64,000 bases of DNA from Liolophura sinensis (taxonomy: Eukaryota; Mollusca; Polyplacophora; Chitonida; Chitonidae), in the NCBI RefSeq assembly GCF_032854445.1, contig NC_088306.1, positions 16,897,764 to 16,961,763 on the forward strand, read 5' to 3'. Position numbers and translations under genes: made by a program. Of this stretch, positions 20,100 to 33,900 are shown piece by piece. The notes under the pieces were generated by a model that made no database searches, was not told the DNA's origin, and was given only the letters and a program-made list of their open reading frames with translations. Numbering within the stretch: the stretch's first letter is position 1; each line of letters opens with the position of its first letter.

Positions 20100-22400
20100 T
20101 GATGGCGTAAATTGCTAATACTGGATAATTATATAAAATATCACTCAGTGTCAGCAGATTTTCTGATGAACTTTCAGCGATGGCATTTTCAAGGTTCATA
20201 CAAAGTTTTGAAACACTTGAAAAGCTCTAGTTAAAGTCATTTTTGGATACCTTGAAAATCTGTAAGGTGTATAAACCCTGTTATATGCCTGTGTTAGTAC
20301 AGGTGTAGCTAACAACACTTTCCCATATAAGGTATCTGTATTTTTTTAGTGAAGCATTCTATGTATATAGATATGTATTCATAGGTGTGACAAGTCATTG
20401 TAATATTTCTACATAAATTTATTTGTCAGTATAAGCTCATAATGGAATGCTGTGGACTTTAGCAGAATTGGGCGTGAAAATTTGCTGAAGGTCAAGAGAG
20501 TTAACTTTGGTCTGAGTCAGTTACTTGAATGCACTTTAAGTAAGTTAAAAGATGCTTAAATCCTTAAAAGGGTCAGACTGTCAACTAATGATAAAAGGCC
20601 CCAGTTGAGCCTATGCCAAGGATGGAACCCTTGATGGAATCCCTGCCTTCAGTTTATTCTGTTGTGTTTGTTTGAGATCATTTTCAGGATACTCTTTCAG
20701 TTGAAAAATGTGCAAATCATGTGTTGAAAGATGCATCATTTACTGACCAAGGATGCATCATTTACACCAGTCACTCTGGTTGCCTATAAAACTGGCTGCA
20801 ACGTATGGTGTACACAACAATCAATCAAACATTAGGGCCATTTCCACACCCTCGCCCCATCTGGATTCACCTCCCTTATTTTTCGTCAGCCAGTCACTAA
20901 TCAGCACTTCCTCTCCACTCACAACTACAACAATCTGAACGCCGCGTCAAAGAACACATGCAAAAATTTGCTTCATGGATATATCCACTGGCTGTTTTTG
21001 CTCAACAGGATTCTCATACTCCCTACAAAGGGAAGTAAATCTTGCAACTCATAAAGTAGCAGTGCCCTCTACATACTTGAATAACAGTATGTATCAGTGA
21101 TTTCCAATAACCTGACCAGTCATCATGAATAATCATTGCTGGCATTGTTGATCAAGTAGGGAGAGGGCATTATAAGGTGGAATCACATGGGATAAATATA
21201 GTGTAATACTTTTGAACATTCTGCTGAAATATGTTTTAACCAGGGCCTGTCTCGTTCTTTACAGTTAATTTTTTTTTTTGATTTATACTTTAAATTGCTG
21301 TGGACAAATTAATATAATCATACAGGATAAAAAGTGGGAACAGTTTCTAATATTTCTTCTCTGTATTAAAACATTAATTTGCCGATGTATTGAACTGTCA
21401 GATGTCATTTCTGATGCGTTGTCTTCATCCCAGAAGAGGATTGTTAAACGTTAATAAAAAGTCAAATAATCGATCCTTAAAAAGTTTGTGCATCTGAAAC
21501 TACAATAAACAAGTTATGTACATGTATGCCAGCATGGGAATTCTATTTACCTTTTTTTGTATGCTTGCTGCATGAATTTAGAGGTGTTTGTTTGCTGTTT
21601 AGGCTTTTACCCTCAGTTTATCTGTAAGCCCATATGCAAAATGTCACACAGGAATGTTGACGACCATCATGAATACATGGACAACCACACAGTGCATATT
21701 AAAGCCACAAAAGACTTGTTAAAAAATATAATTAGGCGTTGTGTCACCAACCAGTTTACTTTTGGGAGATGAATATTTGTCTTTAATGCAATCAGCATAT
21801 TATGACCGATTGTTTGTTCCCAGTTTCTCTCTGTGCATGTAAACAATATGAAAACCAAACCATAACAGCTAGGGGTAAATTGGTTTTCAGCTTAAGTAAC
21901 ACAGGAGCTCTTTTCTATCTGTAAATTAGTTCAGTATGGTCTCTCGGCACATTCTATATAGTATGTTTTGAGAGGCCAGATTAGAGTAGGGGTAGCTACA
22001 TGTAAGAGCTCCTGTGCAATATGTTACTATTTAAAACGCATTTGTGTTGAGTCAAATGTTTGGTTTTCATATTATTGACTTCATAATACTGACAGTGAAC
22101 TACAACATGTGGTGATGACCTAAAGCTTGTGGAAGGTGCAAATACGGCTGAAAGGATGAGCTTCCACATTTCACATGTTATAACTTCTGTTATAGGGCCT
22201 ACAAGCGAACAATTCTTTATTTCAGGAAGTTTATGAAATACTTCACTGAAGTAGGGTGTTTTTTCCCCCAGTCTGCTTCCTTATTAAAATGAGTGGTGGT
22301 AATTCAATATATTCATAAGAAAATGGAAAAGACATACACAAATTTTGCTGGATAATCTATTCAGATAAATACATTTATTCCATTGTTGTTCAACTCTTGT
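20100..22400. other. GFM1 3' flank, no gene seen
   Basis: AT-rich non-coding sequence downstream of the GFM1 stop. Candidate polyadenylation hexamers AATAAA occur at 21453-21458 and 21504-21509; which one is used cannot be told. A short open stretch at 20.75-20.94 kb shows no recognisable domain. Confidence 0.5.
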
Positions 22401-22402
22401 TT

Positions 22403-22553
22403 AATGGTCATGGGTCTCATCTGGGCTCTGCTCAGTTTCCTCCTGCCATAATGATAGCCGCCGTCATATAAGTGAAATATCCTAGAGTACGGTTTAAAAC
22501 ATCAATCAAGTAAATAAATAAATAAATAAAACACCAATCAAATAAATAAATTT
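22403..22553 (+). mobile_element. SINE family 1, 5'-truncated
   Basis: 3' half only (tttcctcctgccataatgat, then aagtgaaatatcctagagta). The tail is duplicated: two blocks of catcaatcaa/accaatcaaataaat, suggesting slippage or a second partial insertion. Confidence 0.75.
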
Positions 22554-22559
22554 AACGAT

Positions 22560-24480
22560 TTAACCAAGAATTTTTCAGCTATGTGATGGCAGCAAGTTTT
22601 CTAGATGGCAAAAACCAGAGGGCTTGGAGTAAATCACAAAGTTCTGGCAAACTTTCCTACGTTTTATATACATTTTTTTTTCTATTTTTGGGAACACCTG
22701 ATCTGCTCTTTTTAGCAGGAGTATGTAGTTTCTTTTTTTTCTCAGAAGGTTAAGGTTAGACTATGTGTTGAACAACATACTCATATCTTTACTTTTCCAA
22801 AAGGCAAGGAAAAAATGTAATATTCTGCTTTCAGCGCTAGTAGCATCTGTCCCAAAAATTGAAAGAATTAGGGTACACATGCCATATTCCTAACGGGCAC
22901 CAGTGAACTTCATGCAAGGCCACACAAAACAGTGCAGCCAATTGTTTCTTGCAGCCATCATAGCCCTGTGATAATCTGGAAAATTTCCAGTCTCAGAACG
23001 GGATTAAATCCATGATTCACATCACCTAATCCACTTGTCTTTTTCTCTTTTTATACAGATACAGCATTCCATGTCAAACAAAACACAATAACAACCTGCA
23101 TACACATGAATATCCACTGTTTTTATCGCAACAAGTACCATTCCTCCACATAAAATGTTGCACTATTTGTGCCTGGGCAAAGAACACAATCCTGAAGAGT
23201 AAACACTGCAACCTGAAGTGGAACCACTGGAACCTTTGGTAGCTTGTGTTATACCCAATAATATCTATAGAATACATATATTAATACCACAATACTTTGA
23301 GATAGCTTTTACAGAAAATACAAAATTTGAAATCTTTGTTCTGGTCTCGAAAAAGGAAAAGCTGATGAAAATTCAAAGGTTCACTACAAAAGTCCACTTC
23401 CTTCATCTTGACCGGTTATGGAATTTACTGTAACCTACATGTATTCTCATTTCAAAATCAAAATATTTTAAAAAATTATAAACCCTTTTTTTTTTTTCAA
23501 TTACATGCTGTAATTTTGGCTAAAAATTAAACAGATAAATTTAAAATTTCAAAGAAAGAAACGGTTGCAAAATGATACAGCAGTACCAGCAACTGGTTTT
23601 AATTAAATAACCTTCAATACCCCTGGTAAAGCAAATCAACAGCACAGTCTTATTTTTGGAAAGAGAATTACATGTACGATTGACATTTTTATTTTGTTAA
23701 CTTTTAAAACACACTGGTTGTAACATTTCCAAATCCTAAAAGAAACCACAGGTCTGCACAATTTTACCATTTTGGCACAAGTCATAAGAGTAAATATGCA
23801 TGAGGACTTGACAAGCCAATGGCCACACCTGTCCTATGATGTTTACAAGAGCAGGAGTCTCTTTAACCCTTTCACCATATAGCAGACATAAGCATGTGTA
23901 ACATCATGTTCTGAACACCAAGACTTGCTTTGATACTGTACTACACCATGACGTAACATGGCAACAAGAGTCCACAAATGTCAGCACACAATGAGAGATA
24001 CCCTGTTAATGAAAATGCAATGCAATGTTTGCTAAAACAAAAACATGTAATGGTTTGGTATCACGAAAAAAAAATTTATACAACATTTAATAGGATGTCA
24101 TGGTTTGTGAACTGATATGCAGGTATTGCACACATTGAACAAGCAACACTTAAATTCTAAGGCAAAGTTATGCAACGCATATACATGTATATATGTATAA
24201 GACATTGCCATATTTACAAGTACATAGACATGGCTTTGCCAATCCATATACAAGAACAAATACATACTCATGGCCTGACTTTATACATGTGAACAAAGAC
24301 ATGCATAACATGCTTTGCCATACACACATACAAGTACAAATACAAATATACACTTTACACTGGTTGCACAGCAGCATGCACGTAAATGTGAAAACATGTG
24401 CAATACACATTTGCATTTGGGCATCACAAACTGTACACAACATCTACATGTGCAAACACATGTATGAAGGGACATGGACT
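22560..24480. other. Non-coding intergenic stretch
   Basis: AT-rich sequence with many tacatgta-type tracts and no splice-supported or domain-bearing frame on either strand. Confidence 0.5.
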
Positions 24481-24508
24481 CGCCATACATATACATATTA
24501 ACATCGGC

Positions 24509-25265
24509 TATACAACGCAAGTTGTACAAATACACAGTGACACTAGCTAGCCTATACATCATGTAGCTGTACAAATACATAGTGATACTGGCTAGCCTAT
24601 ACATCATGCAGTTGTACAAATCCATAATGACACTGGCTGGCCTATAGGTGGTTTGCAATGGCAGCCATCTTTGATGTAAGATTTGAGTATTGCACACAGG
24701 GTGTCTATTGTTAGAGGTGTCATAATCTGGGCAGGGGCCCTAGGCTGGTAAGGGCATACAATGGGCAATATACACAACCTTACCTCAAAGATGGCTATTG
24801 CAAACCATCTATATATGTAGTTGTTTAAATACATAGTGACACTGGCTAGCCTATACATCACATAGTTGTACAAATACATATAGTGACACTGGCAAGCCTA
24901 ATACACCGTGTAGCTGTGCAAATACACAGTGATACTCGCTGGCCTATACATCATGTAGTTGTATAAATACATAGTGACACTGGCTTGCCTACAGGTCATG
25001 TAGTTCTACAAATACATGGTGACACTGGCTTGCCTACACACCATGTAGTTTGTACAAATACATAGTGACACTGGCTGGCCTATACATCATGTAGTTGTAC
25101 ACATATAGTGACACTGGCTAGCCTATACATCATGTAGTTGTACACATATATACTGACACTGGCTGACCTATACATCATGTAGTTGTACAAATACATAGTG
25201 ACATTAGCCATACACCATGTAGTTGTACAAATACGTAGTGACATTAGCCATACAACATTTAAAGC
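24509..25265 (-). repeat. 45-bp satellite array, interrupted
   Basis: About 12-13 units of 45 bp, with the core ttgtacaaatacatagtgac then actggctagcctatacatca on the plus strand. On the minus strand the period of 15 codons yields repetitive frames (MYLYNYMMYRLASVT-like), an artefact of the period. A 169-bp inverted-repeat element interrupts the array at 24644-24812. Confidence 0.9.
24644..24812. mobile_element. 169-bp MITE-like element, copy 1
   Basis: Terminal inverted repeats of roughly 34 bp: left end ataggtggtttgcaatggca then gccatctttgatgtaag; the right end is the reverse complement of atagatggtttgcaatagcc then atctttgaggtaag. The interior has ctggtaagggcatacaatgg. It lies inside the 45-bp satellite at a TATA-like site. 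A second copy of exactly the same length is at 39904-40072. No coding capacity. Confidence 0.85.
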
Positions 25266-26865
25266 TATATAAACATGTACATGGTGACAATGGTTAACAA
25301 CAAGTGCATCTTGACACTGACTACTGCCATAATTAAAGACATACGGCACAGAGAGTAAACCAGAGCAGTGACAACACATAACAGGTGAAATATGGCCTCT
25401 TATCAATTTACCTCAGTTTGGGTTTTATTATAACTGTTCACGTAAATACTAAAAAAGCAGCAAATTACATGCCTTCTAGTACCACAGCTGTAGCAGAATT
25501 AGGTAAAAAAAAATGCAGTGATCTTAACTGCAATACATTAAGAGGTCACTGGTCTAGAATTACTCAAAACGTGTTGTCATCTCATTTACCCTGGGACAAA
25601 TCTTTCTGTTATATTAGTCCCAGATTTAACACAAAAATATTAAAACACTGCAAATACACAAAATGTACATGTGTGCAAATACATATTGACACTGGCTGAT
25701 TTGTACAACACAAACAAAATGTGAGCAATAACATATTCATGTACATGTATAATGAGATTAGCTAGCCTGGCATGTACTGGTATACTGTTGAGGTACAACT
25801 TAACTGTACAAATACATACATGTAAATCAAAACTGATAAATCACAGAATGAAAAAAAGCAAAACTTTGGAAAATTATATACGCTGTGGCACCAAAACATC
25901 ACAGATAAATTCCTGACACATTTACCAGTGTGCCACTCAATGTAATAAGCTTTGTACCACATCATCACACGTGTAACTAAATGTAAATTATAAGCATAAC
26001 AAAACAACTGAAAATACATCCAATACACTGTATTAAAATGATTTCTGAGACAGGCCAAATGATTGAAAACTAAGTACAGTATGTTGTATATGTACTATAC
26101 ACTATGTATGTATTTATATAGACACGGTTTGTCCTCATGTTAACTCTGGCGATCACAGCTGCACTTAAAACATTCAAATTAGCGTGTGACAACATGAATA
26201 CATGAGTACACTGATTTGTATACCTGATATACATGTATCCAATTCAGTATGGCTGCTTTACATGTACCTACAGGTATATCCAGAAATTCCAAAAATACAG
26301 ATGCAAATGCATATGTTTCAAAAAACATAAATTATCTTTTAGAAAAAATAATTTTACATTTAAATTTTGAAGCTCAATTTCTGAAACAGTTTTCATGTTT
26401 CTTTAGCACTTTTTTGGAGGCCTAAACACGGGCAAACGTATGGGTCTCTGAAAGCAGAGCTACTGCAGTAACTAGGGTGGAACGATCATGTTTGTATCTG
26501 GTAATCAACCTTACTCTGTTGCATCTTTACCCTTATTTTGCAAAAAAATACTGCATTGTTGTGTATTATATTTATAAGGATGTCCACCAAAGATACTGTA
26601 CATAAATTTCCAGAAAACATAAAGGGACACCTGGACTAACTTTCGGGTTAATGACTAAAATATTTTAAAAATATGGGGCCACCATATTAAAGGTTAATTA
26701 AGTGACCAATCAAATTGCCACTCCATTGTTTCCCTGACTACATCCCTCAGGAGTCTAGCCAAAAAGTCACTTGTGGATCTGACTTGTGATACTGCTAAAC
26801 ATGTACATAAAGCTGTGGATAGAACAGACAAGTCTACCTGCAAACATTCATGGATTCTACACATT
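25266..26865. other. Non-coding intergenic stretch
   Basis: AT-rich sequence downstream of the PNPLA4-like stop. No domain-bearing frame was found on either strand. Confidence 0.5.
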
Positions 26866-26867
26866 GA

Positions 26868-26960
26868 GCAGGGGCCGGTTTCATGAAACATACTGAGTGT
26901 AAGGTTGTCCTTAGCTAAGTGCACTTCATATCTCTACAAACATATGTTGTCATGGTAGGG
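26868..26960 (-). mobile_element. Partial copy of a TTTCATGAA inverted-repeat element
   Basis: Shares ggggccggtttcatgaaaca, tccttagctaagtgcactt and acatatgttgtcatggtag with the more complete copy at 41427-41557 (opposite orientation). Its far end is missing. Confidence 0.6.
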
Positions 26961-27535
26961 CAAACAGAACCATTCTATATTGTGTGACTCAAAAACGTTT
27001 ACACCTATCTGGCACTGTGTGGTGGCCTTTCAGTTCACCACTAAGTAGTAAATGCACAGTGTCCTTCTTTGATAGCTTTGCTGTGTAAATGGCAATGCTT
27101 GACCCTACCCTCAGTAATGGTAACTAAACATGTCTTCCAGATATACATGTACATACAACCCTCACACAAGGGATCTCTGGTTGTACATGTACAGGTCGAT
27201 CTATATCTTGTCAATGAGACAATACATGCTAGTAATTATTAAGCATATCTATAGTTTTTCAAACAGACCATAACCAAGTGTTGAGCTTTGAACTGAAATG
27301 TCCTAGAGCAAATTTTAATCATAGGGTATTCAGTTTACCGTTTTCTGCTAAAAAGTGCCTATTTAGACATGAAAAGAAACAACGTTGTTATCAAAACGAC
27401 AGATGAAACACTGAAGCAAAGGCACTGATCCCATATCCCTGAAGAAGCCACATGTACACTGCACCCGTTTTTATCCGCAGATCTCACTTTCTGTTTCTAT
27501 GCAGAATTTTGCAGCCAGATTATACGGCTGTACAA

Positions 27536-27916
27536 TCACACTGTTGTTTCCCTCCACACAATCAACCTCCTATTCCTATTATGAGGTGATGGTTTCACTG
27601 GCAAGTCTGACATGACTGTTATTTTGCGTTCTGGCTCGAAAAAGTTCCTGGACTTGAGAAATGTTTCAGCGTCGTGATAGCCACGGTTGAAATATTTGGT
27701 CAGAGTGTCTTTGGAGGGAGGGAAGAAAGCGTGCAGGCCTCTGGCGATGTTTCTGCGGTTCAGCTGGAAATCTTGACTGTGTAGGTTGAAGAAGAGCCCC
27801 ATACCTCGCTTGTCCTGAGGCGATATCTCCTGCCCTCCACTGAAGGGGGACACCCTCACCGTAAAGCCATCCTCGAACACTGGCAGGTTGTTTGTGAATC
27901 CACCGTCCATGTAACG
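27536..27916 (-). CDS. PNPLA4: PNPLA4-like exon 4 (catalytic Asp, stop)
   Basis: Residues 191-316 and TGA: RYMDGGFTNNLP with the catalytic Asp, VRVSPFSGGQEISPQDK, FFPPSKD. The last 35 or so residues (after KSRNFFE) are basic and extend past the end of human PNPLA4. Acceptor gtttctgcag. Confidence 0.94.
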   Translation of the reverse strand, partial: RYMDGGFTNNLPVFEDGFTVRVSPFSGGQEISPQDKRGMGLFFNLHSQDFQLNRRNIARGLHAFFPPSKDTLTKYFNRGYHDAETFLKSRNFFEPERKITVMSDLPVKPSPHNRNRRLIVWRETTV

Positions 27917-30900
27917 CTGCAGAAACACAAGAGTAGAGAGCATTCTAAATGTCCAATTTTATTTCTTTTGTTCTCTTGAAACTAGTTCTTGCACAGTACA
28001 TGTATATAAACACTTTTCCATCATTGAGATAAAAGCATGCCCATGGAATTATAAGTGGTACTTGTCGCATGAGGGTTGTTAGCCTTTGACATGTAAATCA
28101 GTTAAATTGTGCAAAAAAAGGTATATTTTTCTGGGAAAATAAAATTTGGTGCTGAAAACTATTTTTTTCCATCAGGGTATCATCCTACCTTTCAAACAAA
28201 CCTCAAAACATCTTTGTGTAATCAATAGATCTTTACTCATTTGTGAAATTTTAGTTATTCACAAAAACGATGCTGGACGATGTAAGAAAATATATATTAT
28301 CATGGGTTTCAATGAAAGAAGATTTAATTTTCTCCTGCAATAAAGTTTTCATGTATATGTATAGATACGAGTAACAATAATGTGGTGGAAAATCTGGGTG
28401 ACCAATTTTCAACTTCACTTTGTTGTACTGGGTATTATAATAGTACATTATCTTTGATGAGAAAAATTTATACTGAAACACTTTTGAAACGCCTCAAAAA
28501 CAACCAGTGGAACTGAAAATTCTTAATTATTAAAAGAAGTCAGGTTTATCAGTTAACAAACCACAAATGTTATGTTTGTCTCAATATTTTTTGTTTTACC
28601 TCGATTATGTCTTCAAAATTTCAACAGCTTCTTCTCTGCTTCTATTTTGTGCATTTCCAAAGTGTGTCAGTATCTGTATGGCTTTCTTTGACTTTTTTTT
28701 AATAAGTTAATAATAGGTCATGCTATTCGGAATTTGTTTGATCCACTGAATAAAATTTGAATAAGGAATAACCAAAGTCACTGGAGTTGGAGTATGGCAA
28801 CATGAATTTTGACAAATCACAAATCGTTCGACATTGATCAAGTTATCATCAGGAGAAATTTGATGTATTTGGAGGTATATGTACCGGAAACTGTATAGTA
28901 AACAGCCAACAACAAAAAAAAAAGATACCTTGGGATGGGATTATGGTACAATAAATATTATCATTTACTTTGCTTCTCTGTTCAACAGGTGCCATCTGGT
29001 ATACACATGAAGTATCTTCCTCATTACACACATGCAACGGACGCCCACAAAAACACTTTCAACCTCCCTATCATGAAGATAGCAAACATAAAATTTTGGC
29101 CCCTGATGAACAACAATCTATGAGATACTACGCAGACGTTCAACTCTGAGCAGATAGCAATCAGAAACTACAGCAGCAGCGATGGACGTGACGTCTGGCT
29201 CTATGGGTCCAGACGTACTAACGACTCAGTCAGCAGATGGTCGGATTCTTCCCTGAAGTACTCCATCTAGACTCCATTATAAAATCTATTTCAGGCTGAG
29301 TGTGTGCTGGATCTTAGCAGATGGCTTCTATTTTTAGAACAGGTATGGATTAGGCAAACATATGAATTCATCATTACTCCAGATTTCAAAAGAAGAGAAA
29401 AAAGGCTAGTGTAAGCTAGCGTACAGTCAAACATTTAAATCTAGATTATATTTGAACAGTATAATACATGTAAACTGTACGTCTATCATGCCTTGTTTTC
29501 ACATTTTATAACCCTGCACTGTTTGCATGTGGCACGCTGTTTAATGTCAGTCACACTGGTTTTTCTAGGGCTCACAAAACAGATATTTTACATGTATATG
29601 TACATCTGATACAACCAATGAAGCATGAAACCATATGTAAACATGTGAGAATGTGGAACATAACCCCCACCAAGCATTCTCAAAATTTCCAATATTGTTT
29701 TAGTACTAATCAAAGATCTGCACGACATTTAGCTGTTACACAACAGCTCTAATAGTAAATTTCCTCATTAACAATTGCCATTTATCAGCTAAAGTCAGCC
29801 TCATAAAGTAAAAACAATAAGAACAAGTTTTAAAGAATGTTAAACAGCTACTTTGGTGTCAAAACATCTGTGTTTTAAAAGCAAGGTGAATTGACAGAGA
29901 CTGGGATAGTCTGAATTGCTTCCTAAATTGTGAAAGTATAGCAGTGAATTAAAACCAACATTGTACGTTTCGTCAAAGTATACGGAAACAAAATATTTTT
30001 GTCCCTTCCACTTGGCCTGGTGTGATGTCACCCACGAACACATGACATCATCAATCACTGACGTATATCCACAAAAGACGCTGCCCTTTCAAACGCTCCT
30101 GACGTCATCCCAGCATAAATGCCTAACTCAACATCACATCTTCTTGATTCGACGTCAAACAGGGAATATTATCACATCACATCAGGAAAATTATATGGAC
30201 ACAGCTGAAGATTTTGTTTTTCAAGGAATCTTCATTTATATGGCTTAAATAGTGTTATTCATCAAAATCCTATTGAAACATAGTGTTAGGCTAACTCCTT
30301 AGGATTTCTTTCATATCATTCCAATATTTTTACGCAGTTTGTATTCTGATCAGAGTGGCACTTTAATATTGTCCCTGGAGAATAAATATTTTGGATTTTT
30401 CATATTCACATTAGCTTTGCTTGCCCAGCTTTATCCTACCCTGGTAAACACTTAGGAATAGAAATCAATATTTCTATGTACATACATGTATTTTAGATTA
30501 ACACAGAGCCAGATGGTCTTGTCAAGGTCTCGCTGCCATACCGTAAACAGGCAAAAGTGTCGTCATTTTTATACTACACTTCAGACATCTTGAACACAAG
30601 TGTGTAACAGACAAGTTTTAGTTGCGATTAAAAGATCCTTTTCTTCTCATTTACGACACAAGAACCCCAGAAAGAAAGATTTAAGTGAAGATAAATTATT
30701 TTTCTTTTATTGAATGTAATTTTATTGTAATGAATCTGTTCAATTTTCATAAAGAGAAAAATGTCTTTATACTTCAAATACAACCAATGTCATTAACATT
30801 ACATTTTTTACAAGGAGGTCGTTTTCTCATGTACAGTACTGCCCAATCCTAACGATATACATGTACATGTAGCTTTTGCCCACACGCTAGCTGCAAACAT

Positions 30901-33900
30901 GACACTATGTATCTTCAATTTGCTCACCTAGTAAGGCAGGCCTGGTGAGGATAAAAGTATTTGTGAATGTTTTATCATTTGCCTAACTCTCACTAATTCA
31001 AGCCAGTAAAAAGGTGAGCTAGCCAAGTGCCTGACTTTCGAGTTTCGCTTTCCCGTCTCTGGACAAAGTTAATTAGTGTCAGTGTGAATGTAAAATCGTA
31101 ACCACAGTCCAGGACAACCAATGACGTAAATTCTCATCAACTGCTGTACTAATATTACAAATCAGCCGCTCATGGTGCCTAATTATCATGTATAATTTTT
31201 GTTATAATGATCCACTGTATTTAGCGGATAATTTCGGAAACAAAACTCGATTTGCTTATTATTAGGACTGTGCAAATTAGTAAACATGCCAGGCTATACC
31301 GTTTGTGAATGTTCTTTTAAAAATTTGGTGACAAACAACATGGCATTTGTTGTAAGTTAGATGAGATTATGTATGTCGTAAAACCCTACTCGGATAATGG
31401 TCAGATCCTATGCCCATCATACGCGAATTCTACGCGGATGGTACGCCCATTCTGGCTGTTTGATCAGCGTATGATGTGAACATCTTCCTGTGATATTACG
31501 CTCTTACTACATGGATGTTGCAACAAACATGCGTGTCAGATATATCGTTAAAATCGAGCCATATTGTACTGTGTAAATGTCCGCCTTATAGTTCTAATAA
31601 TTGAAAGAAGTCCTGAAAATCCATGATGAATCTTCATTCTATCCTTAGACAGGTTACTTTATCAGAGTGTCAGTGGTCCTTTCTACATGTAAATATCCTC
31701 CTACACACTTTAACATGCACCAGCTGTTATGGTCACATCCATGCTAGTGTTTTCAGCGACAGGATTTAGTTTATATGTCAAGGAATGATATACCTATGCT
31801 ACAGGGGCCGATATTTGGCCCCATTCCCAGTGGTGTGTTTTCGAATCTGCAACTACAAATGTCCCAATTCAAAACTGCTTTTCCAAAATATACACTTTTC
31901 AGATATGAACACCTCTCTTTTATTGTTTAAACAGAGGTGGTAAGATACAATACTAGAACGAAGGCATCACTCTAATATGATATTTATTAACTTAAATACC
32001 CAAGCACGAGTTTTTAATCAAGGTATGTAACCTACATGTAGGTTTATAACAAGTACCAGTCACTGTGACGATAAACAGGACTTGAAAGTCACATCTCCCT
32101 GGTATGCTTTTTTCCCGAAATATGCAATTTTGCATTAAAGTTTGGAGTCCACAGGCCCTTTCTCAAAATCTTTGGATTATGCCATTCATGTTCATACTCA
32201 TAAACAGTTTACAGATCAGAATTAAATCTATTTTTCAATTATTAGATTACAAATGTTACATTATATACATGTAGGTGTGCGAAAAGAGTGAAACGAGGTA
32301 GACTAGCGTACAATCAAAGGTTGCGTAGTGTACAATCAAAGGCTGCATAGCATACAATCAAAGGTTGCGTAGCATACAATCAAAGACTGCGTAATGAGCA
32401 ATCAAAGGTTGCGTAGCGTACAATCAAAGACTGCATAATGAGCAATCAAAGACTGCGTAGTGTACAATCAAAGGTTGCGTAATGTACAATCAAAGGCTGT
32501 GTAGTGTACAATCAAAGGCTGTGAATGTACAATCAAAGGCTGTGTAGTGTACAATCAAAGGCTGTGTAGTGTACAATCAAAGGCTGTGAATGTACAATCA
32601 TAGGCTGTGTAGTGTACAATCAAAGGCTGGAGTTGGAGTATGGCAGTGAAACGTACAAAGACACAAAACTTATGCTTACCCGTCCTCGTATCTTGGGAGG
32701 CCTGACGCCGGCATAGAGGGGAATGTAGCTACTGGCCAGAAGACACTGTAGACAAGACAAAGGCAAAGGAAAATGATTACTGACCTTTCTAATATGTTCA
32801 ATCTTGTGCTTCAAAACAAAGGATGAGGGGAGTATCAGGTTATTCTCACATATTGAGGATTTAAGATTGCTTCAGTGAAGATGTCAAGCATAGCCTTCTT
32901 GCAGGCTAGCCCCACTGCTGAGAATGCTGCTTCACTGAAATATCTTTCCAAAGACATGACACTCCACACTCTCACATTTGCTTTATAACAGTTTTATTCT
33001 CTGAATTTTATTAGTTATGAAATGAAAACTTAAGAAGTAAGTATCTTTCTCATGGTACAAAATAAAGAGAAATTTCTGAATCTCCAGTAAAGAAAAGTAG
33101 AGGAAGTTTCTGTACGACATATAACCAAACCTGTCTAACATTAAACAAAAACAGCAAAGTATCAACTTCCTGCGACTAATAGAAACCACTGACCTTTATT
33201 AACTCTTCTCTGTTGTTGTATTCTGAAAAGATTTCATTTTTTCTTGTTTTTACATTGGTCAGTGAGATGTAAAGTTTTCCAGAGGCACGTATATGGGCAT
33301 CCTCAGGCATAGATCTCTCCAGGAACTTTTTTAACGGCTTCATCAGATTATAGCCCGGAGTTAAGGCCCCTACAGGTTTGGACCGCAATTCTGCTGCAAG
33401 GTCATATGTGAACTTTATACAATCCTGTAAGGGGAAAAAGAGTGAAATTTGTAGTATACAAATCTGGTACAAATTCCATCATGCAAAAGGAAAAACAAGA
33501 ACAATATAAAAGACGATGACAAAGAGAGTAAAACAAGAGCAGCCACCAAAGTATGATAGACTGTAAATGGTTGCATGTAATCAGTAAAAAGTAGCCTCCT
33601 GTAAATTTACCTCAGTTAGGCTTTAATTCTAACTGTTCATGTAAAGCTATTTTAACTTACATGATACATATACATGTATTTCAAGATCATATATCCAGAA
33701 AATATTTCAATACCAAACAAACATCAACTTGAATGCTTAAATAAGTTACATACATGCACATGCAGTTTACATGCAGTCGTTTCTAATGACTAACTCATGA
33801 TTATAAAAGTTCTACAAAAGTTTACTCTTTGCACATTATTTTGGGATTTTATCTTGTACTCTTTATATATATTTTTTTCCCATTTGTTAAATTCTCTTTG

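Noticed and set aside
20753-20938. Possible retroelement or gene fragment (HQSLWLPIKLAATYG)
   Set aside because: A HWLPI-like string recalls non-LTR elements, but nothing else in the flanks supports a reverse transcriptase.
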